From positions 1-57,384 of the forward strand of contig JAQSYO010000025.1 of NCBI GenBank assembly GCA_029256105.1: a stretch of 57,384 bases of DNA. Reading direction: 5' to 3'. Position 1 is the first letter of the stretch. Each line of letters begins with the position of its first letter. Of the stretch, positions 38,274 through 46,572 are shown piece after piece. Under the pieces are notes generated by a model. That model worked only from the letters and a program-made list of their open reading frames with translations, made no database searches and was not told where the DNA came from. A program made the translations under genes and the position numbers. The DNA is from Herbinix sp. GTDB lineage: Bacteria > Bacillota > Clostridia > Lachnospirales > Lachnospiraceae.

Positions 38274-39233
38274 ATGAAGTGGACAAAATTCACGTTAGAA
38301 ACTACGACGGAAGCAGTAGATTTTGTTAGTGATATGCTGAACGATCTTGGTATCGTAGGAATTGAGGTTAGCGATAATGTTCCAATAACGGAGGAGGAGA
38401 AGAAACGTTTGTTTATAGACATTCTTCCGGAGTTGAAGGAAGACGATGGTTCTGCCAATGTTAGCTTTTATGTAGATACAGAGGAGGACGTGGAGGATCT
38501 TCTTTCGAATGTGAAAGAGGGTCTGAAGGAATTATCTGAATTTATAAAAGTTGGCAGCGGAAATATCACGATAACAGAAACAGAAGATAAGGACTGGATT
38601 AATAACTGGAAGGAATTTTTTAAACCATTTCGAGTTGATGATACAATTGTGATTAAACCAACGTGGGAAGAACTAACGGACCGTAAAGAAGAGGATTTAA
38701 TTATTGAAATTGACCCTGGAACTTCCTTTGGGACAGGCGCGCATGAGACTACAAAGCTTTGTATTGTTGGGTTGAAGCAGTATATGAAACAGGATTTTGT
38801 AATTCTTGATGCAGGCACAGGAAGCGGTATCCTATCAATTATCGCTAAAAAACTTGGGGCAAAAGAAGTTCTTGGAATTGATATAGATCCCAATGCTACA
38901 AACTCAGCAATGGAAAATGCCAAAGTGAATAAATTGCCTCTACAAATGGACAATTTAAGCTTTGTGACCGGTAATATCATAGAAGATGATGGGGTTCGCA
39001 CACAGATTGGTAAAGAAAAATATGATATGGTAGTTGCAAATATTTTGGCTGATGTTATCATTCCTCTTTCCGATGTGATTGGCGAAAACTTAAAACCCGG
39101 TGGTATTTTCATAAGTTCTGGTATTATTAATACGAAGGAAGCGGCAGTCAGAGAAGCAATAGAAAAAAACCATTTCAAAATATTAGAGGTTAACAAAATG
39201 GGTGATTGGGTGTCGTTTGTTGCAGAAAAATAG
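38274..39233 (+). CDS. prmA: Ribosomal protein L11 methyltransferase
   Basis: Methylates ribosomal protein L11. 319 residues from the ATG with GATGGAG upstream; ORF-opening codons before it are rejected. N-terminal L11-recognition domain (MKWTKFTLETTTEAVDFV), linker DWINNWKEFFKPFRV, then the SAM domain with IDPGTSFGTGAHETTKLC and motif I ILDAGTGSGILSIIAKKLGA, and motif IV VANILADVI. Conserved position after dnaJ. Confidence 0.95.
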   Translation: MKWTKFTLETTTEAVDFVSDMLNDLGIVGIEVSDNVPITEEEKKRLFIDILPELKEDDGSANVSFYVDTEEDVEDLLSNVKEGLKELSEFIKVGSGNITITETEDKDWINNWKEFFKPFRVDDTIVIKPTWEELTDRKEEDLIIEIDPGTSFGTGAHETTKLCIVGLKQYMKQDFVILDAGTGSGILSIIAKKLGAKEVLGIDIDPNATNSAMENAKVNKLPLQMDNLSFVTGNIIEDDGVRTQIGKEKYDMVVANILADVIIPLSDVIGENLKPGGIFISSGIINTKEAAVREAIEKNHFKILEVNKMGDWVSFVAEK

Positions 39234-39304
39234 TATTCATTATGTAAAGGCTTCTAATTTAAAATTAAGAAATTGATCTTAAATCATATGTTTGTATTAT
39301 TATA

Positions 39305-39346
39305 AAAAACTCCCGGCAACATCTATTGATGAGGTCGGGAGTTTTT
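39305..39346. terminator. Terminator after prmA
   Basis: aaaaactcccg and cgggagttttt, 11-base perfect arms, with A and T runs on both sides (bidirectional). Probably also used by the convergent small gene. Confidence 0.9.
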
Positions 39347-39448
39347 CCGAACAATTACCCTAGTAATTCTAGGTTTACGAGATGATAAAGTTTTATTTAC
39401 TTATATTATAGAAGGTATAAAAAGATGGTATATTGATATTGTGATAAG

Positions 39449-39778
39449 TTACTTCTTAAATTTACTATTTGTATTAACATAAATAATACCACCAACAGAA
39501 ATGACTACAATCATAGTGAAGATAACAAGGCTAATCCAAGTAATATTATAAAGGCCGGCAAAAACAGCGGGGACAAGAAGGACGTCAATGAGAAGTAACA
39601 TGTTTCCGATATAACGGCAGAGGGTTTTTTCGTTATATTTTTCCTTTTCCTCCTTTGATAACATATTATATCCTGATATCAAAAAGGCGCCTCGTCCCGA
39701 CCGTAGTGTCATGCTAATCGTCAACAATAATAAGAATATAAAACCACATATAATTAAGCCAGTAATATCATTTTTCAT
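39449..39778 (-). CDS. Small membrane protein, DUF3784-like
   Basis: 109 residues with three hydrophobic segments (about 7-24, 58-76, 81-101). The stretch GRGAFLISGYNMLSKEEKEKY between segments 1 and 2 is what I recall of DUF3784 proteins of Clostridia. Function unknown. Start ATG with AGGAG eight bases upstream. It interrupts the prmA-rsmE pair on the opposite strand, so prmA and rsmE are not co-transcribed here. Confidence 0.75.
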   Translation of the reverse strand: MKNDITGLIICGFIFLLLLTISMTLRSGRGAFLISGYNMLSKEEKEKYNEKTLCRYIGNMLLLIDVLLVPAVFAGLYNITWISLVIFTMIVVISVGGIIYVNTNSKFKK

Positions 39779-39880
39779 TGCATTTTCTCCTATTCGTTAT
39801 CAGTTATATAATAACATAGCATGATATTACTAACAATAAAATTGGCTGAGTAATTGATTAGAAGGATATTAAAATTGTTG

Positions 39881-39909
39881 TTGAACATATGTTCTTTTTG
39901 CTATATAAT
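39881..39909 (+). promoter_or_regulatory. Promoter of rsmE
   Basis: TTGAAC, 17-bp spacer, TATAAT. About 110 bases of leader precede the start codon. Confidence 0.8.
39883..39894. promoter_or_regulatory. LexA/SOS-box-like palindrome in the rsmE promoter
   Basis: GAACATATGTTC is a perfect 12-base palindrome matching the core of the Gram-positive LexA (DinR) box. It overlaps the -35 and spacer, where a repressor would block polymerase. The flanking bases are T and T, not the C and G of strong sites. Confidence 0.55.
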
Positions 39910-40024
39910 AGCTATGAATGAATATTTTACTATAGAAAATGAACTTATTGTAGGATAAATAATGGCAGAAATCATAGGATACAAATAAAATAATCATATA
40001 GATTGATAAACCAAGGAGAAGAAA

Positions 40025-40765
40025 ATGCATCGCTTTTATGTAAATCCAAATCAGATACAAGGTGAAATCGTAAGCATTACAGGGCCAGATGTGAACCATA
40101 TTAAGAATGTATTACGCATGAGGCTTGGTGAGGAAATCGTAATTTGTAATGGACAAGGAAAAGATTGTTATTGTATAATAAATAAGGTGTCTGAGGGTGA
40201 AATTAACGCAGAGGTTCAGTCAGAACAAGATACGGGTACTGAACTAAAAGCAAAGATAACTTTGTTTCAAGGACTACCGAAGAAAGACAAAATGGAATTA
40301 ATTATCCAAAAGGCAGTAGAGCTTGGAATTCACGAGATAATACCGGTTATGACAAAACGAGCGGTCGTTAAATTAGAGGATAAAAAAAAGGAAGAAAAGA
40401 AACTAGAACGTTGGCAGGCAATTGCTGAGGGAGCTGCAAAGCAATCAGGCAGAGGCATCATTCCGAGGATAAAATCGGTACAATCGTATTCTGAGGCAAT
40501 GAAAAGTGCAAGTGGCATGGAACTTGGTTTAATCCCATATGAGAATGCGAAGGGGATGCAATATACCAGAGAAGTCATGAGTAGTTTGGATCAATATGCT
40601 TCCATTGCAGTTTTTATCGGTCCGGAAGGTGGTTTCGAAGAGTCGGAAATTGAACTTGCGAAAGAGAATGGAATTCATCCGATTACGCTTGGAAAACGAA
40701 TATTACGGACAGAGACTGCAGGTTTGGCAATATTGTCCATGATGGTACTAATGTTAGAGGAATGA
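40025..40765 (+). CDS. rsmE: 16S rRNA m3U1498 methyltransferase
   Basis: SPOUT-family methyltransferase, 246 residues. N-terminal PUA-like domain (MHRFYVNPNQ... HIKNVLRMRLGEEI), middle FQGLPKKDKMELIIQKAVELGI, C-terminal knot with FIGPEGGFEESEIELA and LGKRILRTETAGLAIL. RBS CAAGGAG. In many Firmicutes it follows prmA; here a minus-strand gene separates them and it has its own promoter. Confidence 0.95.
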   Translation: MHRFYVNPNQIQGEIVSITGPDVNHIKNVLRMRLGEEIVICNGQGKDCYCIINKVSEGEINAEVQSEQDTGTELKAKITLFQGLPKKDKMELIIQKAVELGIHEIIPVMTKRAVVKLEDKKKEEKKLERWQAIAEGAAKQSGRGIIPRIKSVQSYSEAMKSASGMELGLIPYENAKGMQYTREVMSSLDQYASIAVFIGPEGGFEESEIELAKENGIHPITLGKRILRTETAGLAILSMMVLMLEE

Positions 40766-40827
40766 TGGCAGAAGAAGCGTTGGTTTTGCCGGATTTTACT
40801 TAGGCTTTTGTAGGAGGTAAGTAATTA

Positions 40828-41631
40828 ATGGAGATACAACTATGGAGAGAAATTCTTGATCCTTATTCCTTGGCTGTTGACGAATTAGTGACTAAATTTA
40901 ACCATATCATAGATGAATACAAACATGTTGGAGCTTATTCACCAATTGAACAAGTCACCGGGAGAGTAAAAACAATATCAAGTATTTTAGAAAAATCACA
41001 GAAGAAAAGCATCGAACTGGAGAATTTTGAAGAAAATATTGATGACATCGCTGGTATCCGTATTATTTGCCAATTTGTTGAGGATATTTATAAGGTAGTT
41101 GATATTGTTAAGAAACGATCCGATATGCGGATTAAGAATGAAAAAGATTATATTAATAATATGAAGAAGAGTGGTTATCGCTCATATCATTTAATTGTTT
41201 ATTATGATGTTGAGACCTTGAAAGGAAAAAAGGAGCTTCAAGTTGAGATACAAATTAGAACATTGGCGATGAACTTTTGGGCAACCATCGAGCATTCCCT
41301 GCAATATAAGTACAAACAGAACATGCCGGAACACATTCGTGAACGTCTTTCTTCCGCCGCCGAAGCAATACTTATCCTAGATCGTGAGATGTCTGTAGTA
41401 CGTGATGAGATAATGGATGCGCAGAATTCTTTTACGATAAAAGCAAATATTGTTGCTGATATTCTTACTAACATACAAAATTTATATAAGGTAGCGAAAA
41501 AGCAGGAGGTTGTATCAATCCAGGACGAATTTTTCCGTATTTATCAAAATGGTGATCAGGATGAGCTAGCACAGTTTAGTAGGGATTTGGATATGATATC
41601 TGCTCGTTATAGGGCACAGAGTTTGAGATAA
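40828..41631 (+). CDS. Small alarmone synthetase (RelQ/YjbM-type GTP pyrophosphokinase)
   Basis: Makes (p)ppGpp from ATP and GDP/GTP as part of the stringent response; lacks the hydrolase domain of RelA/SpoT. 267 residues: RVKTISSILEK, then DDIAGIRIICQFVEDIYKV (synthetase ATP site), KKSGYRSYHLIV and EIQIRTLAMNFWATIEHSL, all typical. About 50 residues longer than B. subtilis YjbM, with a C-terminal helical extension. RBS AGGAGG. A terminator follows, so it may be transcribed with rsmE. Confidence 0.92.
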   Translation: MEIQLWREILDPYSLAVDELVTKFNHIIDEYKHVGAYSPIEQVTGRVKTISSILEKSQKKSIELENFEENIDDIAGIRIICQFVEDIYKVVDIVKKRSDMRIKNEKDYINNMKKSGYRSYHLIVYYDVETLKGKKELQVEIQIRTLAMNFWATIEHSLQYKYKQNMPEHIRERLSSAAEAILILDREMSVVRDEIMDAQNSFTIKANIVADILTNIQNLYKVAKKQEVVSIQDEFFRIYQNGDQDELAQFSRDLDMISARYRAQSLR

Positions 41632-41643
41632 GAAGGAATACGG

Positions 41644-41680
41644 GCTGAATATGAAAACTTGTTTTTATATTCAGCTTTTT
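41644..41680 (+). terminator. Terminator after the alarmone synthetase gene
   Basis: GCTGAATATGAAAA and TTTTTATATTCAGC (one G-U), 4-base loop, five Ts. Confidence 0.9.
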
Positions 41681-41712
41681 ATAAAATACTGTTAAATTAA
41701 TGGAGTGATAAC

Positions 41713-43131
41713 ATGAATCTACCTAAATTATTTGAGGACAGAATGAGAGAGCTTATGGGAGAGGAATATGAGGAGTATTTACAATGTTACTCAAAACCGC
41801 ATTTTGGCGGTTTGCGTGTAAATACACTAAAGACAACCCCTGAAGAGTTTGAGTCGATCTGTCCTTTTTCTATAAAGAGAATCCCTTGGGTGAAGAATGG
41901 CTATTATTATGATACAAACCAACAGCCCTCCAAACATCCTTTTTATTATGCTGGTTTATATTATATTCAAGAGCCGAGTGCGATGACACCTGCCAGTTTA
42001 CTTCCAATTAATAAAGGAGATAAGGTCCTCGATATTTGTGCTGCACCAGGTGGAAAAAGTACGGAATTAGGTGCAAAGCTTGGTGGGGATGGGATTCTGA
42101 TAACAAATGATATCAGTAATTCCAGAGCAAAGGCATTGCTTAAAAATGTAGAGCTATTTGGTATCCGTAATTCTGTAGTGCTTTCGGAAGCACCGAATAA
42201 ACTGGTGGAGTATTTCCCGGAATATTTTGATAAAATATTAATAGACGCTCCTTGTTCAGGGGAGGGAATGTTTCGTAAAAGTCCTTCTATAATAAAGAAT
42301 TGGGAACAATACGGGGTGGAATACTATAATAAACTTCAAAAAGATATTATTTTATATGCTGCTAAGATGTTAAAGCCCGGTGGCTACATGCTATATTCCA
42401 CCTGTACCTTTTCACCGGAGGAGAATGAGGGAACAATTTCATATCTGATGGAACAATACCCAGAATTTCATGTCGTAAATTCCCTCCCAAATAGCGAGAC
42501 ACGGAAGGCTTTCGGTCTATCCTATGAGGGTTTTGATACTGGAAAGCCTGATTGGGTGAAGGGAAAAGAGGAATTAAAGCATTGCATTCGTTTATGGCCA
42601 CATAAGATTGATGGGGAAGGACATTTTATTGCTTTACTTCATAAGGAAGCTAACTTTAATATGGAGCATAATGCATCTGCACCGGTTAGTTCTAACCCCA
42701 TGGGTAAGAGTAAGAATATCTTAACAGACGAAGCCTTGGATTTTATAAAGAATCTAAAATTTCCAATTGCGCAGGATCGGTTGGTGGTTCATGAGGAAAG
42801 GGTTTATCTGTTGCCCGATGGATTACCGAATTTAAAGGGATTACGCATCTTAAGGCAAGGATTATTACTAGGAGAGATGAAAAAGCTGCGTTTTGAGCCT
42901 TCTCAAGCCCTTGCGAGTGCTTTACTTACCTCGGATTATGATAAAATTATACATCTTAGCATTGATGATCCGAATGTAATCCGCTACTTAAAATGTGAGT
43001 CGATAGAACTTGAGGGAAATTACGAGGACGGATGGTATTTAATCTGCGTCGAAGAATATCCGTTAGGTTGGATTAAAATCGCGAAGGATAATTATAAGAA
43101 TAAATATCTGCCTGGTTGGAGATGGGTATAG
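41713..43131 (+). CDS. 16S rRNA m5C methyltransferase (RsmF/YebU type)
   Basis: NOL1/NOP2/Sun-family RNA cytosine methyltransferase, 472 residues. SAM motif VLDICAAPGGKSTELGAKLGG, the two family cysteines in IDAPCSGEGMFRK and YSTCTFSPEENEG, and a C-terminal PUA-like RNA-binding part (LPNLKGLRILRQGLLLGEMK). The GEGMFRK form and the C-terminal domain fit the RsmF branch better than RsmB. RBS TGGAGTGATA. Confidence 0.9.
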   Translation: MNLPKLFEDRMRELMGEEYEEYLQCYSKPHFGGLRVNTLKTTPEEFESICPFSIKRIPWVKNGYYYDTNQQPSKHPFYYAGLYYIQEPSAMTPASLLPINKGDKVLDICAAPGGKSTELGAKLGGDGILITNDISNSRAKALLKNVELFGIRNSVVLSEAPNKLVEYFPEYFDKILIDAPCSGEGMFRKSPSIIKNWEQYGVEYYNKLQKDIILYAAKMLKPGGYMLYSTCTFSPEENEGTISYLMEQYPEFHVVNSLPNSETRKAFGLSYEGFDTGKPDWVKGKEELKHCIRLWPHKIDGEGHFIALLHKEANFNMEHNASAPVSSNPMGKSKNILTDEALDFIKNLKFPIAQDRLVVHEERVYLLPDGLPNLKGLRILRQGLLLGEMKKLRFEPSQALASALLTSDYDKIIHLSIDDPNVIRYLKCESIELEGNYEDGWYLICVEEYPLGWIKIAKDNYKNKYLPGWRWV

Positions 43132-43156
43132 TCTTGCACTTTGTGCGAACATTAGG

Positions 43157-43196
43157 AATATAGGAATGAATTCCATTGGAAATTCATTCCTATATT
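43157..43196. other. Perfect 16-bp-arm hairpin between the m5C methyltransferase and rsuA genes
   Basis: aatataggaatgaatt pairs exactly with aattcattcctatatt around the 8-base loop ccattgga. No T-run follows on either side. It lies 40 bp before the rsuA start and could attenuate or protect the mRNA. Confidence 0.7.
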
Positions 43197-43235
43197 CTGA
43201 AGAGATTACTGAATTATCAAATAGTGGAGGATGGT

Positions 43236-43961
43236 ATGGCAGGGCAGTTACGTCTGGATAAATATCTAGCAGATATGGGAATTGGAACGAGAAGTGAACT
43301 TAAGGTATGGATTCGTAAGGGGAGAATTAAGATAAATGGTGAAATCTGTATTAAACCCGAGACAAAGGTTTCAATAAATTCGGATGTGATTTCTTGTGAT
43401 GAGATAAGGGTTAATTATGTTAATTATCTGTATTATATGCTTAATAAACCGGCAGGTGTTGTTTCTGCTACCAGGGATAATGTCAGTGAGACAGTGCTTG
43501 ATTTGATTGAGGACAAGCAGGGCAAGGATTTATTTCCCGTTGGCAGACTGGATAAGGATACAGAAGGACTTCTCCTAATTACCAATGATGGTGATTTGGC
43601 ACATCAGCTGCTTTCCCCGAAGAAGCATGTAGACAAGGTTTATTTTGCAAAGGTTAACGGAAAAGTAACGGAGGAAGATCGATTGATTTTTGCAAACGGA
43701 GTTGATATTGGTGAAGATGCGCTTACGCTTCCTGCAAAGTTGACGATATTAAAATCCGATGATATATCAGAAATTGAGCTTACGATTCAGGAAGGTAAAT
43801 TTCATCAAGTTAAGAGAATGTTCGAGGCGGTAGGGAAAGAGGTAATTTACCTAAAAAGGATGTCGATGGGTAGCTTGTTACTAGATCAAAGTTTGGAGCT
43901 TGGGGAATATCGTGAGTTAACAATGGAGGAGATTACTATTTTAAAGGGAAAGAAAATTTGA
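43236..43961 (+). CDS. rsuA: 16S rRNA pseudouridine(516) synthase
   Basis: 241 residues from the ATG with TGGAGG upstream; 20 codons before it are rejected. N-terminal S4 RNA-binding domain (LRLDKYLADMGIGTRSELKVWIRKGRI), then the synthase domain with LNKPAGVVSAT and the catalytic Asp in GRLDKDTEGLLLIT; C-terminal IQEGKFHQVKRMFEAVG, as in RsuA/RluB/E/F. The assignment to RsuA within that group is from overall likeness. Confidence 0.9.
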   Translation: MAGQLRLDKYLADMGIGTRSELKVWIRKGRIKINGEICIKPETKVSINSDVISCDEIRVNYVNYLYYMLNKPAGVVSATRDNVSETVLDLIEDKQGKDLFPVGRLDKDTEGLLLITNDGDLAHQLLSPKKHVDKVYFAKVNGKVTEEDRLIFANGVDIGEDALTLPAKLTILKSDDISEIELTIQEGKFHQVKRMFEAVGKEVIYLKRMSMGSLLLDQSLELGEYRELTMEEITILKGKKI

Positions 43962-44032
43962 TAAAGCGAATTTGAAATACCAAATGATTCGATAAATAGA
44001 TAACAGTGCCGTAATACGGTTAAGGAGATATT

Positions 44033-44683
44033 ATGTTAAAAGATATTGATGCGGTAATATTTGATTTGGACGGTACTTTGGTGGATTCCATGTGGATGTG
44101 GGAAAGTATCGATATAGAATATCTTGGACGCTACGGTTTTGAATTGCCTGCAGATTTGCAGAGCAAGATCGAGGGAATGAGTTTTTCTGAAACTGCAATT
44201 TATTTTAAAGAACGTTTTGATTTACCGGATAGTCTGGATCAGATTAAAAGTGATTGGAATCAAATGGCGTGGTCGAAGTATTTGAATGAAGTACCACTTA
44301 AAGAAGGTGTAATGGAGCTTTTGGAGCATCTGAAGCAGGAAAACATTCCAGCGGGTATTGCAACCAGTAATTCAAGAGAATTAGTAGATCTGATTGTTGA
44401 GAAGCACCAGATGCAGGAATATTTTACTTCCATCCGTACTTCCTGTGAAGTAGCTAAGGGAAAACCATCTCCAGACATTTACTTGCTAGTAGCACAGGAT
44501 TTAGGAGCAGAGCCTAGCAGATGTCTTGTGTTTGAGGATGTATTACAAGGTGTTATGGCAGGAAAGAATGCGAAAATGAAGGTATGTGCTGTATATGATA
44601 AATTTTCTGAGAAGGATCAGATTGAAAAAATTGAGTTATCAGATTATTTTGTTCATTCCATTAGTGAAATATTTAAGAATTAA
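44033..44683 (+). CDS. HAD-family phosphatase/phosphomutase-like hydrolase
   Basis: 216 residues. Nucleophile motif FDLDGTLVDSM, cap domain of the beta-phosphoglucomutase type, motif II ATSNSRE, motif III lysine in AKGKPSPDIY and motif IV FEDVLQGVMAGKNA. The two-acid FEDV motif and cap are shared with many sugar-phosphate phosphatases, so the substrate cannot be named. It lies between two pseudouridine synthase genes. RBS AAGGAG. Confidence 0.88.
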   Translation: MLKDIDAVIFDLDGTLVDSMWMWESIDIEYLGRYGFELPADLQSKIEGMSFSETAIYFKERFDLPDSLDQIKSDWNQMAWSKYLNEVPLKEGVMELLEHLKQENIPAGIATSNSRELVDLIVEKHQMQEYFTSIRTSCEVAKGKPSPDIYLLVAQDLGAEPSRCLVFEDVLQGVMAGKNAKMKVCAVYDKFSEKDQIEKIELSDYFVHSISEIFKN

Positions 44684-44732
44684 GTTTTACTATCCGGTGC
44701 AGAAAATCGATCACAATTAGGAGCAATAAAAT

Positions 44733-45824
44733 ATGAAGCAATTTAATGTAGAACAAAATGAAGCAGGACAGCGCCTGGACAAACTTCTAGTAAAAATATT
44801 AAATAAAGCACCAAAAAGCTTTATTTATAAAATGCTGCGTAAAAAGAACATTACTTTAAATGGTAAGAAAGCGGATGGTTCAGAAAAACTTGTTATTCAA
44901 GATGAGATTAAGTTATTTCTTTCTGATGAAACGATAGAACAATTCAGTGAACACTTGGAGACTACAGAAGTAGAAGGACAACTCGAGGTGTTATATGAAG
45001 ACCAACATATATTAATCGTAAATAAACCCTTGGGCATTCTCTCGCAGAAGTCAGTTAAGGATGATGTATCCATGGTGGAACATATCATTTCATATCTACT
45101 GTCAACAAAACAAATTACGAAGGAACAACTGATTAGCTTTAAGCCGAGTATCTGTAATCGACTTGACCGTAACACCGGTGGTATATTGATTGCTGGTAAA
45201 TCCCTTCTTGGCCTTCAGGAGATGGCAAGACTTTTGAAGGACCGTTCTCTTAATAAGTACTATCTTTGCATCGTAAAAGGTAAGGTTGAGGGTAAAAAAA
45301 GGATTGAAGGTTATCTGAGCAAGGATGAAGAGAAAAATCAAGTTAAGATTTATAGTAATCAACAGGAGAATACGGATTATATCTGTACGGAGTATGAGCC
45401 AATCTCATATTCAAAAAATGCTTTAAAAGTTAAAACAACACTTTTGGCTGAGGCGCAACAAAGTGATCTGTTACAGGTAGAAGCGATGGATGCTGCATCA
45501 TCAAAACCTGATACAAAGAAAGAGATGGAAGATGTTCTAGGAATCTTTACTTTACTGCAAGTAAAACTTATTACAGGAAAATCTCATCAAATTAGGGCTC
45601 ATCTTGCAAGCATTGGGCATCCGATTATTGGTGATTTTAAATACGGAGATCAAAAAACGAATCATTATTTTAGGAAACGATATGGTTTGATTCATCAGTT
45701 GCTTCATTCGTATTGTATGGTGTTTCCGAATATTGAGGGTGAGCTATCGTATTTGTCGAATAAAGAAGTTATTGCAGAAGTTCCTGAATTGTTTCGCGCG
45801 ATTCAAAAGGATTTATTTAATTAA
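44733..45824 (+). CDS. RluC/RluD-family rRNA pseudouridine synthase
   Basis: 363 residues. N-terminal S4 domain (QNEAGQRLDKLLVKIL), then the synthase core with ILIVNKPLGILSQK, catalytic Asp145 in CNRLDRNTGGILIAGKS, and LITGKSHQIRAHLASIGHPIIGDFKYG. Which 23S position it modifies cannot be told from this; RluC-like is favoured by NRLDRNTGG. An insert of about 45 residues (248-270 region, AEAQQSDLLQVEAMDAASS) interrupts the C-terminal part of the core. RBS TTAGGAG. Confidence 0.9.
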   Translation: MKQFNVEQNEAGQRLDKLLVKILNKAPKSFIYKMLRKKNITLNGKKADGSEKLVIQDEIKLFLSDETIEQFSEHLETTEVEGQLEVLYEDQHILIVNKPLGILSQKSVKDDVSMVEHIISYLLSTKQITKEQLISFKPSICNRLDRNTGGILIAGKSLLGLQEMARLLKDRSLNKYYLCIVKGKVEGKKRIEGYLSKDEEKNQVKIYSNQQENTDYICTEYEPISYSKNALKVKTTLLAEAQQSDLLQVEAMDAASSKPDTKKEMEDVLGIFTLLQVKLITGKSHQIRAHLASIGHPIIGDFKYGDQKTNHYFRKRYGLIHQLLHSYCMVFPNIEGELSYLSNKEVIAEVPELFRAIQKDLFN

Positions 45825-45853
45825 GATTTTATTTAAAAAAGGGGGCGTAAGGT

Positions 45854-46393
45854 ATGCCATCATGGAATTCCAGAGGCTTAAGAGGCTCAATGTTGGAGGA
45901 AATGATTAATATGACCAACAATAAATATAGGGAAAAAGGTTTGGCATTGATACAAAAGGTTCCGACGCCCATTACGCCGATTAATATTGATAAGGAAAAC
46001 AGGCATATTACGCTTGCTTACTTTGAACAAAAGAGTACCGTGGACTATATCGGAGTTGTACAAGGTGTACCGATTTGTTTTGATGCAAAGGAATGTGCTG
46101 TGGATACTTTTAGTATGAATAACGTTCACGAACATCAGATAGCCTTTATGAAAGAATTTGAGGAGCAGAACGGAATTGCTTTTCTTTTAATATATTATAA
46201 GAAAAAAGATATCTATTATTATCTTACCTTTGAGCGATTATATGAGTTCTGGGATAGAGCGGTTAACGGTGGAAGGAAAAGCTTCCGTTATGATGAACTG
46301 GATTGCTCTTATCAGATTCCAATACAGAGTGGTCTCTGTATCCATTATTTGGAGGCCTTGAATAAAGACTTGGAGAGACGAGAAAATGTGTAA
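45854..46393 (+). CDS. recU: RecU-family Holliday junction resolvase
   Basis: 179 residues; resolves four-way DNA junctions. Begins MPSWNSRGLRGSMLEEMI, and the nuclease residues are in the run KSTVDYIGVVQGVPICFDAKE (Asp of VDY, Asp and Lys of FDAKE), followed by HEHQIAFMKEF, as in RecU. The N-terminal SRG and W residues match the clostridial branch. It lies 29 bp after the RluC/D gene. In Bacillus recU is next to a penicillin-binding protein gene; no such gene is present here. RBS AAAGGGGGCG. Confidence 0.88.
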   Translation: MPSWNSRGLRGSMLEEMINMTNNKYREKGLALIQKVPTPITPINIDKENRHITLAYFEQKSTVDYIGVVQGVPICFDAKECAVDTFSMNNVHEHQIAFMKEFEEQNGIAFLLIYYKKKDIYYYLTFERLYEFWDRAVNGGRKSFRYDELDCSYQIPIQSGLCIHYLEALNKDLERRENV

Positions 46394-46425
46394 TAAATGC
46401 ACCATAAATCTTTCATAATACATAG

Positions 46426-46454
46426 TTGACATCACTATAAGAATAAATTATAAT
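46426..46454 (+). promoter_or_regulatory. Promoter of the histidine operon
   Basis: TTGACA, 17-bp spacer, TATAAT: full consensus, so control is likely to come from a repressor or the leader rather than a weak promoter. Confidence 0.9.
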
Positions 46455-46464
46455 GAAAAACAAA

Positions 46465-46500
46465 TTAGTATGGTAGCGAATTATCACGTTACCATACTAA
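46465..46500 (+). promoter_or_regulatory. Hairpin in the hisZ leader
   Basis: TTAGTATGGTA and TACCATACTAA, 11-bp perfect arms, extended by GCG/CGT with a wobble. It begins 10 bp after the -10, at the very 5' end of the mRNA. It has no T-run and no T-box motif. It could be an operator or an mRNA-stabilising stem. Confidence 0.55.
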
Positions 46501-46572
46501 AGTATTATTCGGTTTAATAAGTTAACTCATAAATGAAATAGTTATATAGGAAAGAAAGGCTTGGTGCTGATT

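Noticed and set aside
38468..39196. 242-residue minus-strand ORF
   Set aside because: Fully inside prmA, which has intact family motifs on the plus strand.
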